64,000 bases of DNA, taken from Blautia sp. Marseille-P3201T (GTDB lineage: Bacteria; Bacillota; Clostridia; Lachnospirales; Lachnospiraceae). The notes beneath the pieces were generated by a model. The model was not told the DNA's origin. It searched no databases and saw nothing but the letters and a program-made list of their open reading frames with translations. Location: assembly GCF_900120295.1 (NCBI RefSeq), contig NZ_LT635467.1, positions 64,158 to 128,157 of the forward strand, in the 5' to 3' direction. This document shows, one piece after another, positions 17,653 through 27,611 of the stretch. The stretch's first letter is position 1, and each line of letters starts with the position of its first letter. Made by a program: the position numbers and the translations under genes.

Positions 17653-18495
17653 CTATATCTGTCTGAAAAAATCTTCAAATAACTCAATTCTGCAAATTCC
17701 CTTTACGCTTCCAATCATTTTTACATTGAAATTTTCATCAATCTGAGTCCACAGCTTTCCTCCGGGAGTATGAACCATAACGTCAGAGTCAATAAGTCCC
17801 AATCTGTATGCTGCCCCTGCCGCTGCACAGCTGCAAGTTCCTGATGACAGAGTATAGCCTACCCCTCGTTCATAAATTTCAATCTGAATATTATTTTTAT
17901 CCAGTACTTTTACAATTTGCGTATTGATACGCTCTGGAAAGTAATCTGCCACTTCTGAATATTTTCCGATTGCACAGACCTTTGCCCTTGAAATCTCATC
18001 TGTAATAATCACACAGTGAGGATTTCCCACAGACACACAAGTACACGCATATTCTTCCCCGCCAAAATTAAAATACTCGTGAAGTGCCTCTCTTTTTGGT
18101 CCGGTAAGTCCTATTTTTTCACTGTCAAAGGAGAGCTGCCCCATTGTCATCTGAATTCTGGTTCCTTCTCTGTTAAGAAAACGCAGTTCCACCTCTCCCC
18201 CTTTTGTGTAGAGTGAAAAACTTTCGCTCTGTACCTCTTTTATCGTCTTTAAATAATGAGCGAAAATACGAATAGCATTTCCACCCTGCTCTGCCTCTGA
18301 ACCGTCTGCATTGTAAACCTTCACGTACATTTTCCCGTCTTTTTTATAAGGGCCCTCTACAATTCCATCTGCTCCAATACCATAATTACGATTACAAAGC
18401 TTGACAATCTTCTCCTTGTCCAACTTCTCCTGATTTTTATTGCAGTCATAAATAAGATAATCGTTTCCCAAACTGTGATATTTATAAAATTCCAT
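17653..18495 (-). CDS. DapF-fold protein lacking both catalytic Cys
   Basis: 280 residues with the full diaminopimelate epimerase fold: MEFYKYHSLGNDY, NADGSEAE, SVGNPHCVI, ERGVGY and a C-terminal GTCSCAAA region. In true DapF, two cysteines act as acid/base, one in SEAEMCGNG and one in ACGTG. Here the first is Gly71 (AEQGGNA) and the second is Ser218 (LSSGTC), although Cys221 and Cys223 are close by. Either the gene does another isomerisation or binding job, or nearby Cys residues substitute. It is not next to other lysine genes. The start has AGAAGGAA upstream. Confidence 0.82.
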   Translation of the reverse strand: MEFYKYHSLGNDYLIYDCNKNQEKLDKEKIVKLCNRNYGIGADGIVEGPYKKDGKMYVKVYNADGSEAEQGGNAIRIFAHYLKTIKEVQSESFSLYTKGGEVELRFLNREGTRIQMTMGQLSFDSEKIGLTGPKREALHEYFNFGGEEYACTCVSVGNPHCVIITDEISRAKVCAIGKYSEVADYFPERINTQIVKVLDKNNIQIEIYERGVGYTLSSGTCSCAAAGAAYRLGLIDSDVMVHTPGGKLWTQIDENFNVKMIGSVKGICRIELFEDFFRQI

Positions 18496-18563
18496 GTTCT
18501 ATTCCTTCTTCCGAAAAAAAGTTCTTCTCTAAATATAGTATGCTTGATATTATTAGTGTACCA

Positions 18564-18582
18564 AACACTTTTGTGTTATAAT
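18564..18582 (+). promoter_or_regulatory. Extended -10 promoter with palindrome before AraC gene
   Basis: An extended -10 (TGTTATAAT, ending 18582) is overlapped by the palindrome AACACTTTTGTGTT (18564-18577), a candidate operator for autoregulation. The -35 region is weak, which fits an extended -10 or activator-dependent promoter. Confidence 0.5.
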
Positions 18583-18634
18583 ATCCTTATAGTGTTAAAA
18601 ACATTGCAAATAATGCTATTTATAAAGGAGAACT

Positions 18635-19507
18635 ATGGATACTTATCAAAAAACAGGCTATTTAACCGAAAATTTCCGCTATTTCCATCTATGCACAAAT
18701 TCCCAACAAGAATTTCATTATCATTATCATGAATTTTATAAAATTCTGTTTTTTCTCAAAGGAGATGTAACTTATCACATCGAAGGGCGTACTTTTCAGC
18801 TTGTTCCCGGAGATATTGTTCTCATTCCTGCCGAGGAAATTCACCGACCGCAATTAAATACTGATACCTGCTATGAAAGAGAAATTCTCTACCTTTCTTT
18901 TGATTTTTTGAATTCTTTTCAAAAACCGGAAGAAGATCTCTCTCTTTGTTTTTCCAATGCACGAAAGCGTCAATCTTACGTTATCCGCATTCCGTCTTTT
19001 TACCAGAAACATATGGTAGATCTTTTTCTACGGCTGGAAGAAGAAATTTCTGAGAATACTCTGTATGCAGGAAAACTCTATCAGGAAAATCTTGTTACTG
19101 AACTCTTGATTTTATTAAATCGAGCCGTCTTAAACCAACAAAGTATTTACCCTGACAATACCTGTCAAAATGAAAAAATACTTCTGATTTTAGACTATAT
19201 CAACAACCATCTTTCCGATGACTTAACCATCGACAATTTATCTGAACGTTTTTTTATCAGCCGATATCACCTTATGCACTTATTTAAAACTTCCACCGGT
19301 TATACCGTAGGAAACTATATTACCATTAAACGGCTCTTTTTTGCCAAAGCGCTGATACAATCCGGAACGCCTGTAACAGAAGCCTGCTATTTAAGCGGTT
19401 TTCAGAATTATTCTACTTTTTCCAGAGCCTACAAAAAACATTTCCATACCAATGCGAAAAATCGTGAATTTTCAAATGGGCATAGCGGCAATTCTGTGGT
19501 AGAATAG
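18635..19507 (+). CDS. AraC family transcriptional regulator
   Basis: 290-residue DNA-binding protein. The N-terminal cupin-like sensor has the HYHYHEFYKILFFLKG and LVPGDIVLIPAEEIHRP motifs. Two C-terminal helix-turn-helix units span about 190-285 (LTIDNLSERFFISRYHLMHL, then GTPVTEACYLSGFQNYSTFS). AAGGAGA is placed 6 bases before the ATG. It lies 37 bases upstream of the threonine aldolase gene in the same direction and could control it or itself. The ligand is unknown. Confidence 0.92.
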   Translation: MDTYQKTGYLTENFRYFHLCTNSQQEFHYHYHEFYKILFFLKGDVTYHIEGRTFQLVPGDIVLIPAEEIHRPQLNTDTCYEREILYLSFDFLNSFQKPEEDLSLCFSNARKRQSYVIRIPSFYQKHMVDLFLRLEEEISENTLYAGKLYQENLVTELLILLNRAVLNQQSIYPDNTCQNEKILLILDYINNHLSDDLTIDNLSERFFISRYHLMHLFKTSTGYTVGNYITIKRLFFAKALIQSGTPVTEACYLSGFQNYSTFSRAYKKHFHTNAKNREFSNGHSGNSVVE

Positions 19508-19544
19508 AAGCACATAATGTTTACACAGAAAGAGAGGATTTCAC

Positions 19545-20585
19545 ATGTACAGTTTTCAGAATGATTACAGCGAAGGTATGCAGCCTGCTATTCTTCGTGC
19601 TTTAGAAACTATAAACTATCATCAAAATCATTCCTACGGGCAGGATATCCACTCCGATGCTGCCAGAGATTATATTCAGGAAGCATTAGAGGACTTTAGT
19701 GTTGATATTCATTTCATCGCAGGAGGAACTCTGACAAACCTGACTTTTATTTCTCATATTTTAAAACCTTTTGAGGCAGTAATCAGTGCAGAAACCGGTC
19801 ATATCAACACCCACGAAACAGGCGCTATTGAAGCTACCGGACATAAGGTATGCCCAATCCTTACCAAAGATGGAAAACTGACTCCTGATTTAATCCGCCC
19901 TGTTCTTGATATGCACGAAAATGAACATTGGGTAGATCCTCGTCTTGTTTACGTTTCCAATCCTACGGAAGTGGGAACCGTTTATACAAAAGAAGAATTA
20001 GAAGCTTTATACGCATTCTGCAAGCGTCACGACCTGTACTTCTATATAGACGGCGCCCGTCTTGCCGCCGCACTGGCAGCAAAAGAGGAAACGCACCTTA
20101 CTTTCCCTGATTTGCCAAAGCTGTGTGATGCTTTTTATATCGGCGGAACAAAAGTCGGCGCTATGTTTGGGGAAGCTTTAGTTCTTGTAAATGAAAACTT
20201 CAAAGAACGTTTCCGTTTCAACATGAAACAAAAAGGCGCTATTCTGGCAAAAGGCTGGTTTTTGGGTGTTCAATTTGAAGAATTATTTAAAAATAACCTT
20301 TATATTGAAGCCGGCGCTCACAGCATTGCCATGATGAAACCCATAAAAGAAGCCTTTGAAAAAGCCGGTATTCCGCTTTTATGCGAAGCGCCTACAAATC
20401 AGATTTTCCCTATTTTCCCCAATGCACTTGCAGAGGAAATCAACAAGAAATATCTGACTACCTTCCAGTGTAAGCCGGATGAAGACCATACTTGTCTTCG
20501 CTTTTGTACTTCATGGGCTACCAATGAAAATGCAGTAAAAGATTTTGTAGAAGATTTTGAAGAAATGTGTGGACGACTCTTATAA
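19545..20585 (+). CDS. Threonine aldolase family PLP enzyme
   Basis: 346-residue PLP-dependent lyase, probably a low-specificity L-threonine aldolase cleaving beta-hydroxy amino acids to glycine and an aldehyde. Seen: SYGQDIHSDAA near the N-terminus, the GGTLTNLTFI segment, AETGHINTHETGAIE, the Asp-bearing YIDGARLAAAL, and the PLP lysine in GGTKVGAMFG (about 203). AGAGAGG lies about 7 bases before the ATG. Related tryptophanase-fold enzymes cannot be excluded. It follows the AraC regulator and ends in a strong terminator. Confidence 0.9.
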   Translation: MYSFQNDYSEGMQPAILRALETINYHQNHSYGQDIHSDAARDYIQEALEDFSVDIHFIAGGTLTNLTFISHILKPFEAVISAETGHINTHETGAIEATGHKVCPILTKDGKLTPDLIRPVLDMHENEHWVDPRLVYVSNPTEVGTVYTKEELEALYAFCKRHDLYFYIDGARLAAALAAKEETHLTFPDLPKLCDAFYIGGTKVGAMFGEALVLVNENFKERFRFNMKQKGAILAKGWFLGVQFEELFKNNLYIEAGAHSIAMMKPIKEAFEKAGIPLLCEAPTNQIFPIFPNALAEEINKKYLTTFQCKPDEDHTCLRFCTSWATNENAVKDFVEDFEEMCGRLL

Positions 20586-20618
20586 AAACATAAAAAAGAG
20601 AATGTGAAACTTACAAGT

Positions 20619-20672
20619 AAAGCTGCTATATTAAGTAATATTAAAATTTTCTGCTTAATATAACAGCTTTTT
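20619..20672 (+). terminator. Bidirectional terminator
   Basis: Arms AAGCTGCTATATTAAG / CTTAATATAACAGCTT flanked by T/A runs. It sits between the convergent threonine aldolase and chromate transporter genes. Confidence 0.85.
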
Positions 20673-20682
20673 CTATTATCCT

Positions 20683-21219
20683 TTACAACTGAAAAATAAT
20701 TCCTGCGACTGCCGCAGCAGCAATATATACCACGGGATGCTTTTTCCATTTACGAATAGCAAAATATAGCGCAACCGCTAAAATCCCACGCTCCACACAT
20801 ACCATTGTACTGCCACCAGTGAAAGTTTCAGTAGCCACTCCTACACCGGCTGCAATAATCAAACCTGTGGACGCCGGTCTTAAACCGTAAAATATCTTCT
20901 GTACCAGTTTAGAGTCTTTAAATTTCTCTAACACCCTGCTGATAATCAAAATTACAATAATGGACGGCAATACCAATCCCAATGTTGCAATCACTGCACC
21001 TAAAACGCCTTTTACAGAAAATCCTACATAGGTGGACATATTCACGCCCATAGCGCCCGGCGTAGACTCAGAAATTGCAATCATATTTCCGATATCTGCC
21101 GCAGTAAACCAACCGGTCTTTTCAGAAATTGCATATAAAAACGGGATAGTAGCCATACCTCCACCTACTGCAAAGAGTCCGGTTTTGGCAAATTCATAAA
21201 ATAATCTCAAATAAATCAT
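20683..21219 (-). CDS. Chromate transporter, half-size subunit
   Basis: 178 residues of the CHR family (short form). The characteristic FAVGGGMATIPFL and STPGAMGVNMSTYVGF motifs are present, with about five hydrophobic helices. Short CHR proteins act as heterodimers encoded by adjacent genes; the partner is the next gene upstream, overlapping by 4 bases (ATGA). Substrate may be chromate or another oxyanion such as sulfate. Confidence 0.9.
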   Translation of the reverse strand: MIYLRLFYEFAKTGLFAVGGGMATIPFLYAISEKTGWFTAADIGNMIAISESTPGAMGVNMSTYVGFSVKGVLGAVIATLGLVLPSIIVILIISRVLEKFKDSKLVQKIFYGLRPASTGLIIAAGVGVATETFTGGSTMVCVERGILAVALYFAIRKWKKHPVVYIAAAAVAGIIFQL

Positions 21220-21767
21220 TTCTTTTCCCCCTGCATCTTCTGAATATTCTTAATAGAAATTCCGGCGGCTGCTGCCAGCACTACCAAGATAACCGGAGAT
21301 AAAGAAGTGAACACGCTTAATAATGTAATCACAATACAAATTGCAACACACCACTTATCAATTACAGATTTCTTACCTAATTTGATAACCGCATCTAAAA
21401 TCAATGCACATACGCAGGCACGAATTCCATTAAAAGCATGCGCTACATAAGAAATATGTGCAAAGTTCTGAAGAAATGCCGCAATAATTGTAATAATTAC
21501 AAGAGACGGAAATACAAAACCAAAAGTTGCAGCAAAACCTCCGGGAACTCCTTTTCTCTTATATCCGATAAAAGTAGAAGTATTCACTGCAATAATACCG
21601 GGTGTACATTGCCCTATTGCGTAGTAGTCCATAACTTCTGCCTCGGTTGCCCACTGCCTCTTTTCAACAATTTCCCTTTGAATAATCGGGAGCATGGCAT
21701 AACCGCCTCCAAAAGTCACAGCACCCATTTTTGCAAAAATCCAAAAAAGCTCTGCCAGTTCCTTCAA
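21216..21767 (-). CDS. Chromate transporter, half-size subunit
   Basis: 183 residues, the first gene of the CHR pair. It has VTFGGGYAMLPIIQREIV and QCTPGIIAVNTSTFIGY, the two signature motifs, and about five or six helices. The start is TTG at 21767, supported by AGGAGG seven bases upstream. The stop overlaps the start of the partner gene, so equal expression through coupled translation is likely. It runs in the same direction as the upstream glgP unit but is separated from it by 110 bases. Confidence 0.9.
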   Translation of the reverse strand: MKELAELFWIFAKMGAVTFGGGYAMLPIIQREIVEKRQWATEAEVMDYYAIGQCTPGIIAVNTSTFIGYKRKGVPGGFAATFGFVFPSLVIITIIAAFLQNFAHISYVAHAFNGIRACVCALILDAVIKLGKKSVIDKWCVAICIVITLLSVFTSLSPVILVVLAAAAGISIKNIQKMQGEKK

Positions 21768-21877
21768 ATTTCTTTCCTCCTAGCTTCAAAATTTAACACA
21801 TATAAAATTAACACAATTTTTTTGCCTTGTATAGCCTAAGAATAAAAATGAATATTCCGGCAAAGCTTTTCAATCTT

Positions 21878-24142
21878 TTATTTCAATTTCCAAATATCTT
21901 TATTATACTGTTCAATCGTTCTGTCAGATGAGAAAAATCCTGCTTTTGCAATATTTACAAGTACCTTTTTATTCCATTCCTCCTGATTTTCATAATCCTG
22001 ATATACCTTTTCTTTGGTTTCAATATATTCTTTAGTATCGAGAAGTGTCATAAACCAGTCTTTGCCTACCAGTTCTTTATGAAGTCGTTTCAGATTTTTT
22101 TCATCACCGATAGCAAGCATTTCTTTGCCCACAATAAAATCTACCAACTTATGAATAAGTTCATCCTCTTCATAAATATCTTTTGAGCAATATCCCTTTT
22201 CTTCATATAAATCAATAACCTGCTGTGGTTTCTTCCCGAAAATATAAATGTTTTCATCACCTACCAAGTCTCGGATTTCTACATTTGCGCCATCCTCTGT
22301 ACCTAAGGTTAATGCACCATTAAGCATAAACTTCATATTCCCTGTGCCGGAAGCCTCCTTCGATGCCAGAGAAATCTGTTCTGAAATATCTGCTGCCGGA
22401 ATAATCTTTGCAGCTTTAGAAACATTATAGTTTTCAATCATCAAAACTCTAAAGTACGGACGTACTTCCTCATCGTTTTCAATCAACTCCTGCAAACACA
22501 AAATTAAATGAATAATATCTTTTGCAATAACATAAGCCGGTGCTGCTTTTGCACCAAAAATCATGGTAATCGGTGTCTTTGGTTTATTTCCTGCTTTAAT
22601 ATCCAAATACTTATAAATGGCATATAAAGCATTCATCTGCTGACGTTTATACTCATGAAGTCTCTTGACCTGAACGTCCATAATAGAATTTTCATTGATT
22701 TCAATGTCCTGTGTTTCCTGAAGGAATTTCTTAAATTCCAACTTCTTTTCTCGTTTAATCTCTGCCAGCTTATGGAAAACTGCCTGATTATCTGTAAAAT
22801 CCATAAGCTTTTCCAGTTGACTTGCATCCTGTTTAAACCCACTTCCGATTAATTCTTCAATATATGCACTTAACTGCCTATTGCAGTGCAGAAGCCAACG
22901 GCGAAATGTAATTCCGTTTGTTTTATTATTGAATTTCTCAGGATAAATATCATAAAAATTTTTCAATTCCTGATTTTTCAAAATATCCGTATGCAGCGCA
23001 GCAACACCGTTTACAGAAAAACCATAGTGAATATCCATGTGAGCCATGTGCACCCTGTCTTCATCATCAATAATATATACAGATTTGTCTTTATACTTTC
23101 TGCGAACTCGCTTATCCAGTTCCTTTATAATCGGAATAAGCTGAGGAACTACTTCCTCTAAATATTCTATCGGCCATTTTTCAAGAGCTTCTGCTAAAAT
23201 CGTATGGTTCGTATATGCACAGGTTTTCGTAACTGTTTCCACTGCTTCATCCATAGAAAATCCTTTTTTTAGAAGCAAGCGAATAATCTCAGGAATAACC
23301 ATAGACGGATGTGTATCATTAATCTGAATTACGACATGCTCCCACAGCTTATGCAAATCATAGCCTTTGTCTTCACATTCTTTTAAAATAAACTGTGCGC
23401 CACTGCTTACCATAAAATACTGCTGATAAATACGCAGTTTACGTCCTGCTTCGTCAGAGTCATCCGGATAAAGGAAAAGCGTAATATTCTTTTTGATTTC
23501 TTCTTTATCAAAATCAATACTGTCTTCTCCTACTATGGTTTCATCTACGGTCTCTGCGTCAAATAAGTGTAAACGACTGCATCCTGACTGGTATCCCGGT
23601 ACATCAATATCGTACAACACTGCGTTCAAAGAAAAATCTTTAAAATCAACTTTAAAACATTCCGGCTGCTTTGTAAGCCAGCTTTCTTTGGTAATCCATG
23701 GATTTTTAAGTTCTTTTTGTTTTAATTTTTCAAATTTCTGTTGAAATAATCCAAAATGATAGTTTAATCCAATTCCATCTCCCGGAAGTCCCAATGTGGC
23801 AATAGAGTCCAAGAAACAAGCAGCTAATCTTCCCAAGCCTCCGTTTCCTAAAGAAGGTTCACATTCCAACTCTTCTATTTCGCAAAGCTCATGTCCATGT
23901 TTTCTTAAAACCTGCTCTGCTTCTTCATATAATCCTAAGTTTATTAAATTATTAGATAAGAGCTTTCCTATTAAAAATTCTGCGGAAATATAATACAGCT
24001 TTTTTTCTCCTTCGTTTCTCGGAAGTTTTCCATTTGCTTCCTTCGTTAGCAGAAGTAATGCTTCAAAAATTTCTTCCTTGCTGCAATTATCCAGATTTTT
24101 GTTAAATTTCTCTTTTAATAATATTTGCAATTTTTCTTCCAC
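21878..24142 (-). CDS. glgP: Glycogen/maltodextrin phosphorylase
   Basis: 754-residue PLP enzyme releasing glucose-1-phosphate from alpha-1,4-glucans. The catalytic C-terminal half is plain: [30 protein letters not shown] and the PLP-lysine motif [14 protein letters not shown] (about residue 600). It is somewhat shorter than the enterobacterial enzymes, as is common in Firmicutes. GTG at 24142 is the start, with GAGGAG upstream; an ATG five bases earlier is out of frame. It is last in the malQ-lacI-glgP unit, so maltodextrin is the probable substrate. Confidence 0.96.
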   Translation of the reverse strand: MEEKLQILLKEKFNKNLDNCSKEEIFEALLLLTKEANGKLPRNEGEKKLYYISAEFLIGKLLSNNLINLGLYEEAEQVLRKHGHELCEIEELECEPSLGNGGLGRLAACFLDSIATLGLPGDGIGLNYHFGLFQQKFEKLKQKELKNPWITKESWLTKQPECFKVDFKDFSLNAVLYDIDVPGYQSGCSRLHLFDAETVDETIVGEDSIDFDKEEIKKNITLFLYPDDSDEAGRKLRIYQQYFMVSSGAQFILKECEDKGYDLHKLWEHVVIQINDTHPSMVIPEIIRLLLKKGFSMDEAVETVTKTCAYTNHTILAEALEKWPIEYLEEVVPQLIPIIKELDKRVRRKYKDKSVYIIDDEDRVHMAHMDIHYGFSVNGVAALHTDILKNQELKNFYDIYPEKFNNKTNGITFRRWLLHCNRQLSAYIEELIGSGFKQDASQLEKLMDFTDNQAVFHKLAEIKREKKLEFKKFLQETQDIEINENSIMDVQVKRLHEYKRQQMNALYAIYKYLDIKAGNKPKTPITMIFGAKAAPAYVIAKDIIHLILCLQELIENDEEVRPYFRVLMIENYNVSKAAKIIPAADISEQISLASKEASGTGNMKFMLNGALTLGTEDGANVEIRDLVGDENIYIFGKKPQQVIDLYEEKGYCSKDIYEEDELIHKLVDFIVGKEMLAIGDEKNLKRLHKELVGKDWFMTLLDTKEYIETKEKVYQDYENQEEWNKKVLVNIAKAGFFSSDRTIEQYNKDIWKLK

Positions 24143-24164
24143 GTCATTTCTCCTCTATTTCTGC

Positions 24165-25208
24165 TTATTTTACACTCTCATGGCAAGAGCTGAAAGCTGT
24201 TGACTCTCTTTCTAAAAGTTCTCCCTCAAAAACCAACTGTCTGGGAACTTCCTTTCCTTTTATCATATCAAACAGCAGCTCTGCCGTTGCTTTCGCAATT
24301 TTCTCCACAGGCTGACGTATGGTTGTAATACTCGGAATATAAAATTCTCCTGCCTCCATACCGTCAAACCCTGCCACGGAACATTCATCAGGAACAGAAA
24401 TTCCGGCTTCTTTTAAAGCTCTGCATGCGCCAATCGCCAAAGTATCCGAGGTAGCATATAAAGCTGTAAAATCGGTCTTTTTTAAAAGTTCCTTTGTCAG
24501 CTTATATCCTGTCTGAAAAGAATATCGGTCTTTTTTCGCATCCATATAACCAATCAATTCTTCCTGAACAGGTATTTTTTTATCCTTTAATGCCTGTGCA
24601 TATCCCATAAGACGAAGCTTTCCAATACTCTCGTCCTCTTTAGGTGCTGTCAAAATCGCAATCCTTTCATGCCCTAATTGAAGGAGATATTCTGTCATTT
24701 TATAGCTCTCTTTAAAATCATCTACGGATACGGCAGCATACTGCTCACAATTTTCTCCTGCTGTTCGAATGGTACTGAGCACATAAGGTACTTCAAGCTG
24801 CTCCATCTTTTCTTTTGGGTGCGAAAAACTTCCCCCCAGAAAAATTAATCCCTGAAGCTTTTTTTCCTTAATAATATGCAGCGCAATGTCCAGCTCATCC
24901 TCCTGCTCCTCTACATGCTGTAAAATACAGCTATAATTCTTCTTTTGGCACTCTCTTTCCAAACCGCTTACAATATCACTGAAAAAAGTATTCCCAATTC
25001 CCTTTACCAGTACAGCAATGGCTTTTGACTGTATTCTTTTTAAATTTCTGGCGCTGTTGTTCGGTACGTAATTAAATTCTTCAATAGTTTTCATAATCAA
25101 CTCTTTTGTCTTAGGATTGATATCCGGATGATTGTTCATTGCTCTTGATACTGTACTTACGCCAACACCGCATTTTTTTGCAATATCCTTAATCGTCATG
25201 TTTCCCAT
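24165..25208 (-). CDS. LacI family transcriptional regulator
   Basis: 347 residues. The N-terminal LacI helix-turn-helix is typical (MTIKDIAKKCGVGVSTVSRA, then the hinge helix NNSARNLKRIQS). A periplasmic-binding-protein-like sensor follows, with ATSDTLAIGACRAL and the closing PSITTIRQP. The start is ATG at 25208 behind GAGAAGGG, 13 bases after malQ. Lying between malQ and glgP, it is the likely regulator of this maltodextrin operon and should bind the palindromic sites before malQ. Confidence 0.93.
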   Translation of the reverse strand: MGNMTIKDIAKKCGVGVSTVSRAMNNHPDINPKTKELIMKTIEEFNYVPNNSARNLKRIQSKAIAVLVKGIGNTFFSDIVSGLERECQKKNYSCILQHVEEQEDELDIALHIIKEKKLQGLIFLGGSFSHPKEKMEQLEVPYVLSTIRTAGENCEQYAAVSVDDFKESYKMTEYLLQLGHERIAILTAPKEDESIGKLRLMGYAQALKDKKIPVQEELIGYMDAKKDRYSFQTGYKLTKELLKKTDFTALYATSDTLAIGACRALKEAGISVPDECSVAGFDGMEAGEFYIPSITTIRQPVEKIAKATAELLFDMIKGKEVPRQLVFEGELLERESTAFSSCHESVK

Positions 25209-25221
25209 CTTTATGCCCTTC

Positions 25222-26700
25222 TCAGGAAATCCTTCCATAAAGTTTTGTCATATCATACATTTTTTCTAATATATCTTCCTGTAACTGTCCCCGTTTTAAT
25301 CTCCATTTCCAATTATATCCCAAAGTAGAAGGCTTATTAATTCTGGCCTCTGTTCCAAGCCCCAAATAATCCTGAACAGGAATAACCGCTAAATCCGCTA
25401 CCGATGCCATTGCAAGACGAATAAAATCCCAAGGAAGTTCTTCGGCAACAGACTTTTCATTATTCATATATCTTTGAGCAAAAGCTCTGTCCTCTGGCGC
25501 CATTTCTTCCAGCCATCCCAAAATGGTATCGTTATCATGTGTTCCTGTATAAACAACACAATTTTTATTATAATTATGTGGAAGATAATCACTTTCTTCC
25601 CTTGAGTCAAAAGCAAACTGAAGTACTTTCATTCCCGGATAGCCGGTATCCTGCAATAGCTTTAGTACACTGTCAGTTAAGTACCCTAAATCTTCTGCAA
25701 TAATGTTTACATCACCAAGTGCCTGCTTTACTGCACGGAATAAGTCAATCCCCGGTCCCTTCTGCCATGTACCGAACTCGGCAGTCTCATTTCCGTAAGG
25801 AATTGCATAATATTCATCAAAACCTCTGAAATGGTCTACACGTACCACGTCATAAAGTTTAAAGCAATATTTTAAACGCTGTATCCACCACGCAAACCCC
25901 GTAGAAGCATGATATTCCCAATTATACAAAGGATTTCCCCACAGTTGTCCCGTTGCTGAAAAAGCATCCGGCGGACAGCCGGCAACTGCTGTGGGTTCTG
26001 AATTTTCATCAAATTGGAAAAGCTCAGGATTTGCCCACGCATCTGCACTGTCAAAAGCAACATAAATGGGAATATCTCCAATAATAGAAATCCCTCTCTC
26101 ATTAGCAAATGCTTTCAGCTTCTGCCACTGCTTTGCAAACTCATACTGCTGAAAACGAATAAACTGCACTTCATCTGCCAATTCCTGCTTTTTCTGTTCT
26201 AACGCCTTTGCATCTCTGCATTTTAAACGCTCTTCCCACTTATTCCAGCTAATACCGTCAAGGCTGTTTTTAATTGCCATATAAAGGCTGTAATCTTCAA
26301 GCCAAAATTCATTTTCCTTTACAAAATCATAAAAATCCTCATCTGCCTCAAAACGTGCAAAAGCTTTTCTTAAAATAGAAAAACGCTGGTAGTAAATTTT
26401 TTCATAATCAATATAAGAAGGATTGTCTCCAAAATCACACGCATCACATTCCTCTTTTGTCAAAAGACCATCCTCTATCAATGTTTCTAAATCTATATAA
26501 TAAGGATTTCCTGCATAAGTAGAAAAAGATTGATATGGTGAGTCCCCATATCCCGTAGGACCTAACGGCAAAATCTGCCAATATTTTTGTCCTCCTGCCT
26601 TTAACTGTTCCACAAATTCATAAGCTTCCTTTGAAAAACTGCCAATTCCATAAGCTGAAGGCAGTGATGAAATCGGAAGCAGCACTCCGCTCGCTCTCAT
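25222..26700 (-). CDS. malQ: 4-alpha-glucanotransferase (amylomaltase)
   Basis: 492-residue GH77 enzyme that transfers maltosyl units between alpha-1,4-glucans so that phosphorylase can use them. The start (RASGVLLPISSLPSAYGIGS) is typical. The catalytic nucleophile Asp is in VRVDHFRGF (about 287), the acid/base Glu in IIAEDLGYL (about 333), and GTHDNDTILGW is complete. AAGGAG lies about 8 bases before the ATG. It is the first gene of the malQ-lacI-glgP operon. Confidence 0.97.
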   Translation of the reverse strand: MRASGVLLPISSLPSAYGIGSFSKEAYEFVEQLKAGGQKYWQILPLGPTGYGDSPYQSFSTYAGNPYYIDLETLIEDGLLTKEECDACDFGDNPSYIDYEKIYYQRFSILRKAFARFEADEDFYDFVKENEFWLEDYSLYMAIKNSLDGISWNKWEERLKCRDAKALEQKKQELADEVQFIRFQQYEFAKQWQKLKAFANERGISIIGDIPIYVAFDSADAWANPELFQFDENSEPTAVAGCPPDAFSATGQLWGNPLYNWEYHASTGFAWWIQRLKYCFKLYDVVRVDHFRGFDEYYAIPYGNETAEFGTWQKGPGIDLFRAVKQALGDVNIIAEDLGYLTDSVLKLLQDTGYPGMKVLQFAFDSREESDYLPHNYNKNCVVYTGTHDNDTILGWLEEMAPEDRAFAQRYMNNEKSVAEELPWDFIRLAMASVADLAVIPVQDYLGLGTEARINKPSTLGYNWKWRLKRGQLQEDILEKMYDMTKLYGRIS

Positions 26701-26735
26701 TTTTCTTTCTCCTTATATTCCTGTTCTTTCTCATG

Positions 26736-26766
26736 CGTTTCCGGTAACGATATCGGTAACGTTTCC
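26736..26766 (-). promoter_or_regulatory. LacI-type operator before malQ
   Basis: The stretch contains CGGTAACG twice around a central CGATATCG palindrome, bracketed by GTTTCC repeats. It lies between the predicted promoter and the malQ start, where repressor binding would block transcription. Binding by the LacI protein encoded in this operon is inferred. Confidence 0.7.
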
Positions 26767-26782
26767 AATACTTTGTAAAAAT

Positions 26783-26811
26783 ACAATAGCATATTTTTCC
26801 CTAAAATGCAA
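26783..26811 (-). promoter_or_regulatory. Promoter of the malQ-lacI-glgP operon
   Basis: On the minus strand: TTGCAT, a 17-base spacer, TATTGT. The operator is just downstream of it. Confidence 0.65.
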
Positions 26812-26916
26812 GAAGAAACAAATTTTATTATGATAATATGATAAACTGTGATATAATAAAAAAAAGAAAACTTTTAAATAATGTTGAAAAGCCTTATAGA
26901 GCAAGGAGGTATCGCA

Positions 26917-27558
26917 ATGAAAAAAGCAACAAAAATTTTAATAGCTGCAACTCTTTCCCTAGCTGCCCTTTCTTCTATTATCTATACAGAAAAAAACGCA
27001 AAACTTAATACCACAGACGTTATAGACATTCGTAGCACTGAAACCTCAAATGTAATCTTCAGTGAGCCAATGAGTTTCTCAGAAATGGTAACACATTACG
27101 CTGAAGCAACCGAGATATCCTACGATGAAGCTCTCAAATTATTTCCTGAAGAAAGCGCTGACAGCGGTGCATCTTCCACATGCCATCGAATATTAAATAT
27201 CCCCCTTGATGTGACTGCTACTTATAAGCCTCAGCTGGAATTATACTGTGAAACAAGTGAGTCGGGACATTATTGGGGATTATCCAATATATACCTTGTA
27301 AATATGGAAAAAAATCACGATAGTTCTTCAAAACAGTTTTCAGGCGATGTGGATATGTGGTTTAGAAATGGATATGAGCTTGAATATATCGTGAATGGAG
27401 ATTTTTACAACAATGGTACAATGACCATGTCTGATAATACGGATTTAGATTTTACAGAAGACAATTATGTGCATATTTCATTTACGACATCTTCTTCTAT
27501 TATGCCGGTTCACTACCAATATTGCTATGACCACCAAACACTGACTTTTCAAAATTAG
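26917..27558 (+). CDS. Secreted protein of unknown function
   Basis: 213 residues, not recognised. A basic N-terminus and a hydrophobic core (ILIAATLSLAALSSII) form a signal peptide or membrane anchor without a lipobox. Next comes a short helical motif (MSFSEMVTHYAEATEISYDE), then a domain rich in Tyr, Asp and Asn that looks beta-stranded, containing two Cys pairs. The ATG at 26917 has AAGGAGG about 7 bases upstream; the longer frame from 26881 lacks one. It is the first of three small secreted or membrane genes. Function unknown. Confidence 0.75.
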   Translation: MKKATKILIAATLSLAALSSIIYTEKNAKLNTTDVIDIRSTETSNVIFSEPMSFSEMVTHYAEATEISYDEALKLFPEESADSGASSTCHRILNIPLDVTATYKPQLELYCETSESGHYWGLSNIYLVNMEKNHDSSSKQFSGDVDMWFRNGYELEYIVNGDFYNNGTMTMSDNTDLDFTEDNYVHISFTTSSSIMPVHYQYCYDHQTLTFQN

Positions 27559-27611
27559 TAGATTAAAATCTATTTTTTGAAAAAGCTGCATCGTAAAAAG
27601 GAATATCTGAT

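Noticed and set aside
17653..18495. Calling the gene an ordinary dapF
   Set aside because: Both catalytic cysteine positions are replaced, so the usual reaction cannot be assumed; fold given, gene symbol withheld.
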